This document shows, one piece after another, positions 53,749 to 62,107 of a stretch of DNA of 64,000 nucleotides (the stretch's first letter is position 1; each line of letters starts with the position of its first letter). Source of the DNA: VXOI01 sp965261945. Its GTDB lineage: Bacteria; Chloroflexota; Dehalococcoidia; Lucifugimonadales; UBA3495. Below the pieces are notes generated by a model, which ran no database searches, was not told the DNA's origin, and worked only from the letters and a program-made list of their open reading frames with translations. A program made the translations under genes and the position numbers. The stretch covers positions 248,001 through 312,000 of the forward strand of contig CBDHEF010000001.1 in assembly GCA_965261945.1 (NCBI GenBank), in the 5' to 3' direction.

Positions 53749-55578
53749 CTAACGCCGCGCCCGCTCCTGGCGATGGATTTCCAGTACGTCGCCGGCCTGA
53801 TACTCGTTGAATCCTTGCAGGGTGATGCCACATTCGGTGCCGGCATTCATTTCGTTTACTTCGTCGCGGAAATGGCGAAGGCTGGAGATGGTGGACTGAG
53901 TTATCTTTTCTCCATTACGGATTAAGCGCACCGAGCCGTTTCGCACCATTCGCCCCTCGGTTACCCGGCAACCTGCGATTTGAACACCGCGCCGTCCGCC
54001 GAAAACTTCCCTAATTTCGGCCCGGCCTACGATTATCTCGGCGAAGACCGGCTCCAGCATTCCGTGGAGGGCAAGCTCGATTTCGTCGGTCAACTGGTAA
54101 ATGATGTTGTAGCGCCGAATTTCAACGCCCATGCGGTCGGCCAACCGTTCCGCGCTGGGTTCCGAATTCACGGAGAAACTTATAACGACGGCGCTGGAAG
54201 CGCTGGCCAAGAGCACATCCGACTCGGTTACTGCGCCGACTCCGGTGTGCAGCACCCGCACCTTGGCGTCCTCGTCCACTAGGCGCTCCAGCGAGTGGCG
54301 TATTGCTTCCAGGCTTCCTTGAACGTCGGCCTTTAGCACCAGGGTCAACTCTTTCACGTCCCCCAATTCCACCCGGTTGACCACTTCTTCCAGACTGAGG
54401 GCGCGAGACTGAAGTGGCCGGGAGCCTGAGGTGCGTTCCCGTCCGCCGATCATAGCCCGGGCTTCCCTTTCGTTGGTGACCACTCGCAACTGATCGCCAG
54501 CCTCCGGGAGGGAGCCGAATCCCAGGATCTCGGCGGGAGTGCCGGGGGAAACCCGGTTGGTGTTCCTTCCCTTGTCGTCGGTCATGGCGCGGACACGTCC
54601 GGATGCGCTGCCTGCCACGATGTGGTCGCCCACCGACAGGGTGCCGTCGGTGACCAGCACGGTCGCGCTGGGGCCCCGCTTCCGGTCGAGCTTGGCTTCT
54701 ATGATTACGCCCGACGCTTGTCTTCTGGGGTTAGCCTTCAGTTCGGAAATCTCGGCAACCAGTTGCAGATTTTCCAGCAGGTCGTCAATGCCCTCGCCGG
54801 TTCGAGCCGAGACGTTGACTGAGATGATGTCGCCGCCCCAATCTTCCACCAGCAGTTCGTTTTCGCTGAGCTGGCGCTTTACCCGTTCCGGGTCGGCGCC
54901 TGGCAGGTCCATCTTGTTGATGGCTACAACGATGGGCACGGCGGCGGCCTTGGCGTGGTTAATGGCTTCGACGGTTTGAGGCATGATGCCGTCGTCTGCT
55001 GCCACCACTAGCACGGCGATGTCGGTTACGCGGGCGCCGCGGGCGCGAATCGCCGTAAATGCGGCATGACCGGGCGTGTCGATGAAGGTGATGGGGCGGC
55101 CTTCGGACTCCACCTGGTATGCGCCAATGTGCTGGGTGATGCCGCCAACTTCGCGGTCGGCGACCCTGGAGTTCTTGATGTAGTCGAGGAGAGAGGTCTT
55201 GCCATGGTCAACGTGTCCCATTACCACAACCACGGGGGGACGGGAAACCATGTCCTCCTCGCTCTCTCCTTTGGCAACGGCCGCGGCCCGAGCGGCGGCG
55301 GTGGGTTCAGGGGCCATGGTGCTGCGTATGCCGAAGGCGGTGGTAACCAGGGTGGCGACCTGATAATCGATGACCTGATTCATGTTGGCCATGATGCCGT
55401 TGCGCATAAGTTGCTTAATGACGTCGATGGCGGACTGATTCAGCACCTCAGCGAGGTACTGCACAGTCATCGTTGAGGGCAATATCAGGGGGCGGGTAGG
55501 GGCAGTGCGCTTCTCGCCGCGATCCCGCCGGGGCCTCTGACCTCTGCCAGGTTCTTCGACTGCCGTTGTTGTTGTCAT
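53749..55578 (-). CDS. infB: Translation initiation factor IF-2
   Basis: 609 residues, a short IF-2 without the long variable N-terminal region. After a basic start (GQRPRRDRGEKRTAPTRPLI) comes the IF2N-like VQYLAEVLNQSAIDVIKQLM. The G domain contains VVVMGHVDHGKTSLLDYIKN (G1), FIDTPGHAAFTAIRARGARV (G3), VVAINKMDLPGADPER (G4) and SVNVSARTGEGIDDL (G5). Domains II-IV follow, ending GFNEYQAGDVLEIHRQERARR. It brings fMet-tRNA to the 30S subunit. It lies between ylxR and rbfA. Confidence 0.95.
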   Translation of the reverse strand: MTTTTAVEEPGRGQRPRRDRGEKRTAPTRPLILPSTMTVQYLAEVLNQSAIDVIKQLMRNGIMANMNQVIDYQVATLVTTAFGIRSTMAPEPTAAARAAAVAKGESEEDMVSRPPVVVVMGHVDHGKTSLLDYIKNSRVADREVGGITQHIGAYQVESEGRPITFIDTPGHAAFTAIRARGARVTDIAVLVVAADDGIMPQTVEAINHAKAAAVPIVVAINKMDLPGADPERVKRQLSENELLVEDWGGDIISVNVSARTGEGIDDLLENLQLVAEISELKANPRRQASGVIIEAKLDRKRGPSATVLVTDGTLSVGDHIVAGSASGRVRAMTDDKGRNTNRVSPGTPAEILGFGSLPEAGDQLRVVTNEREARAMIGGRERTSGSRPLQSRALSLEEVVNRVELGDVKELTLVLKADVQGSLEAIRHSLERLVDEDAKVRVLHTGVGAVTESDVLLASASSAVVISFSVNSEPSAERLADRMGVEIRRYNIIYQLTDEIELALHGMLEPVFAEIIVGRAEIREVFGGRRGVQIAGCRVTEGRMVRNGSVRLIRNGEKITQSTISSLRHFRDEVNEMNAGTECGITLQGFNEYQAGDVLEIHRQERARR

Positions 55579-55645
55579 CTATTCGCTCACCTGCCAAAAC
55601 CGGGTTGGAGCGGCCTGGCCTGGGTTTCAAGGCGGGCCGCCTGCG

Positions 55646-55912
55646 TTACGACTGAAGGGCTTCCGACCGGAGGTTCTCCAAGTCTTGGGCCGAGAGGGCG
55701 CTACCTAGACTGCGAGCCAGTCGCCCCCGGCCTAAGGCGGTGTCCCAGCAGTCGGGACCGCAGACATAAGCGCCCCGTCCCGGGGCCTTGCCGGTGCGGT
55801 CAACGGAGACCTGGCCCTGGGGCGAACGAGCCACCCGGACCAACTCCGCCTTGGGCTTCTTGCTGCCGCAGGCGACGCAGGTGCGTTCCGGGATGTGCCG
55901 CTTCCTTGGCAA
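55646..55912 (-). CDS. ylxR: YlxR-family (RnpM) RNA-binding protein
   Basis: 88 residues. RKRHIPERTCVACGSKKPKA, ELVRVARSPQGQVSVDRTGK, APGRGAYVCGPDCWDTALGR keeps the CxxC pair, the RTCVxC, GRGAYVC and the following Cys of the YlxR fold. In Bacillus this protein modulates RNase P and gene expression. It sits in its normal place between nusA and infB. Confidence 0.93.
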   Translation of the reverse strand: MPRKRHIPERTCVACGSKKPKAELVRVARSPQGQVSVDRTGKAPGRGAYVCGPDCWDTALGRGRLARSLGSALSAQDLENLRSEALQS

Positions 55913-55965
55913 GGGTGTTGCTCCTGATTGCTCTGCGATCCTGGATGTGTTGCGGGAAGACCGGT

Positions 55966-57588
55966 CTAGCGTCGGCGCGAACCTCCCCCACCGCCCCGGC
56001 GGGCACGTCCGCCGCCAGCGCGTCGTCCGCCGCCGCGTACGTCTTCCACGATGTCCTCTGCAAACCGGATTTTACCGGCATCGGGCGTCAACACTGGCAC
56101 TTCCACGAAGTCCAGAGGTTCTTCGTCAGGCTCGTCATCCTCTTCGTCAAGGATGGGCACGTTTTCCAACTTGAAGGAATCGAGATCGTCGACGCTGATG
56201 CCGACCTCGGATTCCTGTTCTGTTGAGTCAGCCGCGGCTGCTGTAACTTCGTTGAGGATCTCTTCCTGTCGGATGAGGGCCTCCAGTATGCTTTCCTCGT
56301 CGATTTCCAGGGCTTCGGCCTCTGCAACTACTTGCTGCTCCGCAACTTCTACGGATTCAGGGGCGTCGAGGGTTTCATGTGCGCCTTCGACAATGGCGAC
56401 CGCTTCCGCGACCGCGGCCTCTGCTTCCCTGTCGGCCTCCTCGGTTTCGCTTACCGCCTTGGTTTGGGTGGCGGCCAAAAGCGCAACTTCAGCGGCGGCC
56501 CTGGCTGCTGCCTCGGCGGCGGCCTGCAGGCGTGACTCGCGGATTTGCTCCCACTCGGTCATACCCTTGATGTCCAGCCGCCAGCCGGTGAGCCGGGCGG
56601 CCAAGCGGGTATTCTGGCCCTCTTTGCCTATTGCCAGCGACAATTGGCGGTCAGGGACCACCACCACGGCGGTTTTTTCCGAGTCCAGCAACTCCACCTG
56701 CACTGGCTCCGAAGGGCTGAGGGAGTTGGCTATGAAGGAACGGGGGTCGGAATCCCAGGAAACGATGTCTATCTTCTCTCCCTGCAACTCGTTGACGATG
56801 CTCTGGATGCGGTTGCCGCGTATGCCGATACAGGAGCCTACGGGGTCGATGCCTGGCTGAGTGGCGGTCACCGCGACCTTGCTGCGGAAGCCCGCCTCGC
56901 GAGCTATGGCCTTGATTTCGACCACGCCGTTATGAACTTCCGGCACCTCGATCTCGAACAGGCGCCGCAACACATCGCGATGGCTCCGGGAGACGATGAT
57001 CTCCGGTCCCTTGGGTGCGCTCCGGACGCTGAGGAGGTACACCTTGACCCGCTGGCCCTTGCGGTAACGCTCGGTGTTCACCTGCTCTTCCTGGGGCAGA
57101 ATGGCTTGAGCGCGCCCCAGGTCCAGGGTGATAGCCCGTCCGGGGTCGGAGGTCTCGACGATGCCGGACATAATATCGCCCTCGTGCTGAGCGAACTCCT
57201 GGAACAAAAGCTCACGCTCCGCTTCCCGCAGCCGCTGCAATACCACCTGCTTGGCAGTTTGCGCAGCGATGCGGCTGGCGTTATGGGGCAAGGGTTCGGC
57301 CGCGGCCACTTCATCGCCGACAGCGGCATCCTTCCTGATGCGCCGGGCTTCGACCAGCGTGATCTCCCGCTCTTCGTCTTCGACTGTCTCGACCACCGTT
57401 TTCAAGGCATACACGCTGACCTCGCCATTGTTGGGGTTCAACGTGACCGATATGTTCTGCCCTGAGGCGGGGTTGTCTTTTTTGAATGCCGAGGCCAGCG
57501 CGACCTCAACGGCGCCGAGCACCTGCTCCATGGGCAAGTGACGTTCCGCCGCCAACTGTTTCAACGCAACCATGAAATCGCTTTTCAT
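55966..57588 (-). CDS. nusA: Transcription termination/antitermination factor NusA with an acidic and RGG-type C-terminal tail
   Basis: 540 residues. The N-terminal RNAP-binding domain begins KSDFMVALKQLAAERHLPME; S1 is at about EGDIMSGIVETSDPGRAITL; the KH domains include DPVGSCIGIRGNRIQSIVNE and DRQLSLAIGKEGQNTRLAAR. From about residue 350 comes a low-complexity Ala/Glu-rich region (EEADREAEAAVAEAVAIVEG), then an acidic stretch (DEEDDEPDEEPLDFVEVP) and a final Gly/Arg tail (RGGGRRAGGGRARRGGGGGS, RRR). The E. coli AR domains are absent. It heads the operon nusA-ylxR-infB-rbfA-truB; no rimP is upstream. Confidence 0.92.
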   Translation of the reverse strand: MKSDFMVALKQLAAERHLPMEQVLGAVEVALASAFKKDNPASGQNISVTLNPNNGEVSVYALKTVVETVEDEEREITLVEARRIRKDAAVGDEVAAAEPLPHNASRIAAQTAKQVVLQRLREAERELLFQEFAQHEGDIMSGIVETSDPGRAITLDLGRAQAILPQEEQVNTERYRKGQRVKVYLLSVRSAPKGPEIIVSRSHRDVLRRLFEIEVPEVHNGVVEIKAIAREAGFRSKVAVTATQPGIDPVGSCIGIRGNRIQSIVNELQGEKIDIVSWDSDPRSFIANSLSPSEPVQVELLDSEKTAVVVVPDRQLSLAIGKEGQNTRLAARLTGWRLDIKGMTEWEQIRESRLQAAAEAAARAAAEVALLAATQTKAVSETEEADREAEAAVAEAVAIVEGAHETLDAPESVEVAEQQVVAEAEALEIDEESILEALIRQEEILNEVTAAAADSTEQESEVGISVDDLDSFKLENVPILDEEDDEPDEEPLDFVEVPVLTPDAGKIRFAEDIVEDVRGGGRRAGGGRARRGGGGGSRRR

Positions 57589-57636
57589 AGTTCAGCCCCT
57601 ACACCGATTGTGGCCGCAGATGGCATATCTCCATCA

Positions 57637-57661
57637 ACAAGAAAGCGGGCTGAACCCGCTT
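57637..57661 (-). promoter_or_regulatory. Leader hairpin with T-rich tail ahead of nusA
   Basis: On the minus strand AAGCGGG/CCCGCTT (7-bp stem, 5-nt loop) is followed by TCTTGTT. It lies downstream of the nusA promoter at 57688-57716 and about 50 bp before the ATG, so transcripts must read through it. It may be an attenuator or the terminator of cobQ. Confidence 0.45.
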
Positions 57662-57687
57662 CCATAAAGGAGGAACCATGTGAACAA

Positions 57688-57716
57688 AGTATAGCACTAC
57701 AGCCGCCCGTCGGCAA
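57688..57716 (-). promoter_or_regulatory. Promoter of the nusA operon
   Basis: On the minus strand TTGCCG (57716-57711) and TATACT (57693-57688) are 17 bp apart. Start of transcription is about 57681, some 93 nt before the nusA ATG. Confidence 0.65.
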
Positions 57717-57789
57717 CCGCTTTGCCTGGCGACAAAACGTTGGCTCCTTGAAGGCGTAGAATTGGAGGGCCACAATTCGCCCCCGCAAT

Positions 57790-59355
57790 TCAGTCGATTT
57801 CCGGCGGTTGAAGTCCGGTGAGACGGTAGAGAAGGTCCATGTCCACACTGTCACGCACGGTTTGGGCCAGCTTGTCGTATTCGCCGTCGCGGGACAGTTG
57901 GCCGCCGGTGTCGGAAGGCGGAGGCAGGGCGACACCCTTCCATTCCGCCAGTTGTTCCAGAAGGGCGCGGCGCAGGGACTGGCTATTGAACAGCCCGTGG
58001 ATATATGTGCCCAGCCCCCGTCCGTTGCCGGAGACGGCGCCATCGTCCGACTCAGGCTGCCCGGGACGGCTGATGCGGAAGGGCCGGGCCGCCTCTTCGA
58101 TGGGCGTGGAGGAACCCATGTGAATCTCGTAGCCCTCGATGGGGGCGTCACCTGCCTTGGCCAGTAACCCTGAACCCGCAGCCACTGTCCCGCGCACCCG
58201 GTGGGTTTCCTTGACCGGAGCGAAGACCGTATCCACTGGCAGCAGGCCCATCCCCTCGGTTTCCGATTCCGCAGATTCCACGCCATGGGGGTCGAGGATG
58301 CGGCGCCCCATCATCTGGTAGCCGCCGCAGATGCCGATGACCGGGGTGCCGGCATCGGCCTGCCGACGGATGTCGGCGGCAAACCCGCGCTCCCGCAGCC
58401 ACCACAGGTCGGCCATGGTGGTCTTGGTGCCGGGCAGGATAATCAGGTCCGGCTCGCCCAGGCTGTCACGACTCTCCACGTATCGCAGACGCACACCGGG
58501 TTCGCGCTTCAGAGGGTCGAAGTCGTCGAAGTTGGATATGTGAGGGAGGCCCATCACCGCGATGTCCAGCACGTAGCCGGTCTGCGACTTTAGCTGTTGG
58601 CGCTGTTCCAAGGACACCGAGTCTTCCTCGGCAATCTCGATGTCGTGGTAGTAAGGCACCACGCCCAAGACCGGCTTGCCGGTACGCTCCTCCAGCCAGA
58701 CCAGCCCCGGCTCCAGGAGAGAAACGTCTCCCCGAAACTTGTTGATGATGAATGCGCCCACCGCGTCGCGCTCGTGGGGGTCCAGTATTTCCATGGTGCC
58801 GAGCAGCGAGGCAAACACGCCGCCCCGGTCAATGTCGCCGGCCAGCAACACTGGGGCGCCGGAATGCAGGGCCACGCGCATATTTACGATTTCGTTCTGC
58901 TTGAGGTTGATTTCTGCGGGGCTGCCAGCGCCTTCGATGACCACCACGTCGTACTGAGTCCGCAGCGTGTCCAGCGAACTGGCGACGGCTTGCCAGAGCA
59001 TCGGCTTGGCGGTGGCGAAATACTCGGCGGACGCCCGGCCCGCGGGCCTGCCCAGCAACACTACCTGGGAGCTGTGGTCGGCCTCGGGCTTGAGCAGGAT
59101 GGGGTTCATTTCCACGGTCGGCTCGATGCCGCAAGCCTCGGCCTGCACCGCCTGCGCCCGTCCCAGTTCTCCGCCGTCGGGCGTGACGAAGGAGTTGTTG
59201 GACATATTCTGCGCCTTGAACGGAGCCACGCGATACCCGTCCTGGCGGAAGATACGGCACAACGCGGTGACCAGCACACTCTTGCCCACATGGGACGCAG
59301 TGCCCTGCACCATCACCACCCGGCCTTGAGGGGCGGAAGTTTGGCGGCTTTGCAA
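57790..59355 (-). CDS. cobQ: Cobyric acid synthase (adenosylcobyric acid synthase)
   Basis: 521 residues. GRVVMVQGTASHVGKSVLVT is the P-loop. Further marks are YRVAPFKAQNMSNNSFVTPD, GGELGRAQAVQAEACGIEPT and VVVIEGAGSPAEINL, plus the C-terminal class-I amidotransferase-like triad: Cys in PVIGICGGYQMMGR and His in GLGTYIHGLF. It amidates four side chains of adenosylcobyrinate a,c-diamide. No other cobalamin genes are nearby, so the pathway is scattered in this genome. Full length. Confidence 0.96.
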   Translation of the reverse strand: MQSRQTSAPQGRVVMVQGTASHVGKSVLVTALCRIFRQDGYRVAPFKAQNMSNNSFVTPDGGELGRAQAVQAEACGIEPTVEMNPILLKPEADHSSQVVLLGRPAGRASAEYFATAKPMLWQAVASSLDTLRTQYDVVVIEGAGSPAEINLKQNEIVNMRVALHSGAPVLLAGDIDRGGVFASLLGTMEILDPHERDAVGAFIINKFRGDVSLLEPGLVWLEERTGKPVLGVVPYYHDIEIAEEDSVSLEQRQQLKSQTGYVLDIAVMGLPHISNFDDFDPLKREPGVRLRYVESRDSLGEPDLIILPGTKTTMADLWWLRERGFAADIRRQADAGTPVIGICGGYQMMGRRILDPHGVESAESETEGMGLLPVDTVFAPVKETHRVRGTVAAGSGLLAKAGDAPIEGYEIHMGSSTPIEEAARPFRISRPGQPESDDGAVSGNGRGLGTYIHGLFNSQSLRRALLEQLAEWKGVALPPPSDTGGQLSRDGEYDKLAQTVRDSVDMDLLYRLTGLQPPEID

Positions 59356-59390
59356 GTCTTTTCCCTCCTGAAGCCCTCATATAAATCAAT

Positions 59391-59424
59391 CGTCCGTCCT
59401 GAGCTTGTCAAAGGACGGACGGCC
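59391..59424. repeat. TGAGCTTGTCAAAGG repeat with GTCCGTCC/GGACGGAC arms
   Basis: CGTCCGTCCTGAGCTTGTCA, AAGGACGGACGG: the family-B core with palindromic arms, between cobQ and a small membrane protein gene. Confidence 0.7.
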
Positions 59425-59456
59425 GGGCGCGGCTTGTTGCGCTTTAGGTCTCTGCT

Positions 59457-59831
59457 TTAGCGGGGAGGAAGTTTGTCTAGCGGGATGCCCTTGTCCCGCG
59501 CCCATTGCTCCAGTTCCTGCTTTGACTGGGGGATACCCTCGGCCAGCAACTCGGCCACTACTCCGGCGCGAATTTTGTCATTCGTCTCTTTTTCCCGTTT
59601 ACGTTTTTGCTCCAGCGCCCAGAAAACCATATTGACACCTCTCTCTACCAGCACGGCAACCATAGCGTAAAGCACGGCTCCCAAGTCCACCAGGGTTGCC
59701 GCCAACTCCAGGCTTTCCCATCCATCCCACTGGCCTGACCTGGCTATCAACAATACCGTTGCTGCGAAGATGCCGAAGGGCGCGGCTATCGCGTGACGGC
59801 GCAGCCACCGCCTTTCCTGCCATTCGTTCAT
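59457..59831 (-). CDS. Small membrane protein of unknown function
   Basis: 124 residues. Two helices (RHAIAAPFGIFAATVLLIAR and LELAATLVDLGAVLYAMVAV, LVERGVNMVFWAL), then a charged helical tail (EQKRKREKETNDKIRAGVVA, ELLAEGIPQSKQELEQWARD). The tail looks like a short coiled coil. No family recognised. It lies between cysM and cobQ on the same strand. Confidence 0.6.
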   Translation of the reverse strand: MNEWQERRWLRRHAIAAPFGIFAATVLLIARSGQWDGWESLELAATLVDLGAVLYAMVAVLVERGVNMVFWALEQKRKREKETNDKIRAGVVAELLAEGIPQSKQELEQWARDKGIPLDKLPPR

Positions 59832-59887
59832 GCTACTCTAGCGTACTACTGTACACTCGCTCTTTCAGCCATGAACGGAATTGGCGG

Positions 59888-60838
59888 CTACCACCAAATC
59901 TTGCCCTTGGATTCCTCGCGCAGTTGCTCGTAGTCCCGCGTCCACAGGGACGTGCTGAGGTACTTCCAGCCGCCGTCGGCCAGCAGGCACACGATGGAGC
60001 CGCGCTCCATGCGCTCGGCCTGGCGGATGGCCCCGTAGACCACCGAGCCGGAAGACACGCCGGCGAAGATGCCCTCCTCGGTCAGCAGCCGCTTGGTGGT
60101 CTGGAACGCCTCTAAGCTGCCCACCAGCATCCGCGAGTCCAGCAGATTGATGTCCAAGATGGGCGGGATGAAGCCGTCTTCCAGGCTGCGGAGGCCGGAG
60201 ATGAAGTCCTCCGGCTCCGGTGCCACCGCGACGATCTTGACGGCGGGGTTGTATTCCTTGAGCCGCCGGGCCACGCCCATCAGGGTGCCGCCGGTGCCGA
60301 GGCCGGCGACGAACATATCCACGTCGGGAACGGCCTCTATGATTTCGGGGCCGGTGGTCTCGTAGTGCGCCCCCGGGTTCCCGCTGTTGCCGTACTGGTA
60401 CATCATGATGTAGTCGTGCGGACGCTTTTCGATGAGGGCCTGGGCCACCTCGATGGAGCCATTGGTGCCCCGGGAGCCGTCGGAAGAGATGATTTCAGCC
60501 CCGTAGGCTTCCAGCAGTTGCACCCGCTCGACGCTGACGTTTTCCGGCATGACGACAGCGACCTTGTAGCCCTTCATCCGGCCGATCATCGCCAGTGATA
60601 TGCCGGTGTTGCCGCTGGTCGGCTCCAGGATGGTGCGGGAGTCTCCGAGTTCGCCGTCGGCCTCCGCCAGCTCAATCATCTTGAGGGCGATGCGGTCCTT
60701 GACGCTGCCGGTGGGGTTGGCCCCCTCCAGCTTGGCGAATATGCGCACGTCCGGCTTGGGACTCATGCGCTGTAATTCCACCGTCGGCGTGCTGCCGATG
60801 GTGTCCAGGATGCCCTTGTATGTCAGTTTCGCAACCAT
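59888..60838 (-). CDS. cysM: Cysteine synthase of the CysM (O-phosphoserine/thiocarboxylate) type
   Basis: 316 residues, a PLP fold-type II enzyme. The PLP lysine is in ANPTGSVKDRIALKMIELAE; the phosphate loop is in TILEPTSGNTGISLAMIGRM. It reads very like mycobacterial CysM along its length: VAVVMPENVSVERVQLLEAY, MFVAGLGTGGTLMGVARRLK, EGIFAGVSSGSVVYGAIRQA and a WKYLSTSLW ending followed by a short tail to KIWW. CysM uses O-phosphoserine and a thiocarboxylated carrier (CysO) charged by a MoeB-like enzyme. Its neighbour here is moeB; no carrier gene is between them. It is downstream of a cysteine-rich leader peptide. Confidence 0.85.
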   Translation of the reverse strand: MVAKLTYKGILDTIGSTPTVELQRMSPKPDVRIFAKLEGANPTGSVKDRIALKMIELAEADGELGDSRTILEPTSGNTGISLAMIGRMKGYKVAVVMPENVSVERVQLLEAYGAEIISSDGSRGTNGSIEVAQALIEKRPHDYIMMYQYGNSGNPGAHYETTGPEIIEAVPDVDMFVAGLGTGGTLMGVARRLKEYNPAVKIVAVAPEPEDFISGLRSLEDGFIPPILDINLLDSRMLVGSLEAFQTTKRLLTEEGIFAGVSSGSVVYGAIRQAERMERGSIVCLLADGGWKYLSTSLWTRDYEQLREESKGKIWW

Positions 60839-60871
60839 CTATGACCTTCCGGGAGCAGGCCGACAGGAATA

Positions 60872-60948
60872 TGGGTTCCCTCTCCCGGAGGGGAGAGGGT
60901 TGGAATCTAACTCCCTCTCACCCTGAGAGGGCCAGAATGAGGGCGTCC
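60872..60948. repeat. CCCTCTCCCGG / CCCTCTCACCC repeat cluster between moeB and cysM
   Basis: TTCCCTCTCCCGGAGGGGAG and CCCTCTCACCCTGAGAGGGC in the 120-bp gap inside the moeB-cysM operon. The hairpins lack T runs, so they may shape the transcript without stopping it. Confidence 0.65.
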
Positions 60949-60958
60949 CCCGATCCGT

Positions 60959-61813
60959 CTAGTCGTCCGACGCGCCGACGGCGGCGGGTTCCTCGTGGGG
61001 CGCGGCCACGCCGCAGAAGACTTCGTAGTCGATCAGCTCGGTGACCGTGGGGTTGTCGCCGCACAGTGGGCACTTGGGGTTGCGCTTGAGGCGCACCTCG
61101 CGGAAGCTCATATCCAGGGCGTCGATAATCAGCAGGCGCGAAGCCAGCGATTGGCCGATGCCCAAGAAGTGCTTGAGGGCCTCGGTGGCCTGGATGCTGC
61201 CCACCAGCCCGGTCATCGAGCCCAGCACGCCGGCCTCGGCGCAGTTGGGAACCATGCCCGGAGGCGGCGGCGAGGGGAACAGGCAGCGGTAGCAGCCCTT
61301 GCCCGGAATGAACACCGTGGCTTGGCCGTCGAAGGTCAGGATGCTGCCGTCCACCAGCGGCTTGCCCAGCAAGTAGCAGGCGTCGTTGACCAGGTAGCGG
61401 GTGGCGAAATTGTCGGCCCCGTTGACGACCAGATCGTACTGCCCGATGATTTCCATGGCGTTTTCGGAATTCAGCCAGGTCTCGTGGAGGACGACGTTGA
61501 CGTCGGGGTTGTAGGACTTGATGTTGTCGTAGGCCGACTGGACTTTGGGACGCCCGACGTCGGTGGTGTGGTGCAGCACCTGGCGCTGGAGGTTGGAGAG
61601 GTCCACCACGTCCAGATCCACGATGCCGACGGTGCCGACGCCGGCCAGGGACAGGTAGATGGCGCTGGGGGAGCCGAGGCCGCCGGCGCCGATGATGAGG
61701 GCGCTGGACTGCATCAGGGTGCGCTGGCCCTTGGAGCCAACGTCGCCCATGATGATGTGGCGGCTGTAACGCTTAACCTGTTCGGGAGTAAGGGCAAGGG
61801 GCTGAGTGGCCAT
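60959..61813 (-). CDS. moeB: MoeB/ThiF-family adenylyltransferase (E1-like)
   Basis: 284 residues. SALIIGAGGLGSPSAIYLSL is the nucleotide-binding motif; SNLQRQVLHHTTDVGRPKVQ and NGADNFATRYLVNDACYLLG follow. CYRCLF and CPLCG are the zinc-binding pairs, and NCAEAGVLG carries the catalytic Cys region. These enzymes adenylate the C-terminus of ubiquitin-like sulfur carriers (MoaD, ThiS or CysO). Next to cysM the likely job is charging a CysO-type carrier for cysteine synthesis; no rhodanese domain is fused. AGGAGG lies 10 nt before ATG 61813. Confidence 0.9.
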   Translation of the reverse strand: MATQPLALTPEQVKRYSRHIIMGDVGSKGQRTLMQSSALIIGAGGLGSPSAIYLSLAGVGTVGIVDLDVVDLSNLQRQVLHHTTDVGRPKVQSAYDNIKSYNPDVNVVLHETWLNSENAMEIIGQYDLVVNGADNFATRYLVNDACYLLGKPLVDGSILTFDGQATVFIPGKGCYRCLFPSPPPPGMVPNCAEAGVLGSMTGLVGSIQATEALKHFLGIGQSLASRLLIIDALDMSFREVRLKRNPKCPLCGDNPTVTELIDYEVFCGVAAPHEEPAAVGASDD

Positions 61814-61827
61814 AGCGATGGTTCCTC

Positions 61828-61858
61828 CTGTTCATCCTGAGCTTGTCGAAGGACGCTG
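61828..61858. repeat. TTCATCCTGAGCTTGTCGAAGG repeat in the moeB leader
   Basis: A family-B copy lying between the attenuator (61943-62041) and the moeB ribosome-binding site. Confidence 0.7.
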
Positions 61859-61942
61859 AGCGGCGGTGATATGGTCTCTCTTAAAGCAATCGCTCGTCGG
61901 CGGGCTTGGCCGGGCCGGAGAGACGCGGGCGGCAGCCCAAAC

Positions 61943-62041
61943 AAAAAACCTGCTCCTGCCCTCCAAAAGGGCAGCCCCTGGCTCTCGCTTTCGCGGGAAG
62001 GGCGGGCGCAGGTTTCAGGCGAAAGGCAATAAAACCCGCCC
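61943..62041 (-). promoter_or_regulatory. Attenuator: mutually exclusive antiterminator and terminator in the moeB-cysM leader
   Basis: On the minus strand, AAACCTGC (62015-62008) pairs with GCAGGTTT (61953-61946), followed by a six-T run (61948-61943): an intrinsic terminator with two inner helices (CTGCCCT/AGGGCAG; CGC-GAAA-GCG). The same AAACCTGCGCCC (62015-62004) can instead pair with GGGCGGGTTT (62041-62032) directly after the leader-peptide stop, giving 10 pairs with a 2-nt bulge. The two helices exclude each other. A ribosome that finishes the leader peptide would cover GGGCGGGTTT and allow termination; one stalled at the Cys codons would leave it free and block termination. Confidence 0.75.
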
Positions 62042-62042
62042 C

Positions 62043-62096
62043 CTATGCCGGGGTACAGGTACAAGCGCAACCGCAACGGCTGGTCGGCAGGTTCAT
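62043..62096 (-). CDS. Cysteine-rich leader peptide of the moeB-cysM operon
   Basis: A 17-residue open frame MNLPTSRCGCACTCTPA with TAG stop; Cys at residues 8, 10, 12 and 14. The ATG lies 11 bp downstream of the -10 hexamer, so the transcript would have almost no 5' leader and translation would start from a near-leaderless ATG. The stop codon abuts the strand that forms the antiterminator. The position and Cys clustering suit a sensor of charged tRNA-Cys; no homology search was possible. Confidence 0.75.
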   Translation of the reverse strand: MNLPTSRCGCACTCTPA

Positions 62097-62107
62097 CTGA
62101 CGCTGGG

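Noticed and set aside
61864..62015. Known riboswitch (for example SAM or cobalamin) in the moeB leader
   Set aside because: I could not fit the helices to any consensus I know; the Cys-rich ORF with alternative helices explains the region better.
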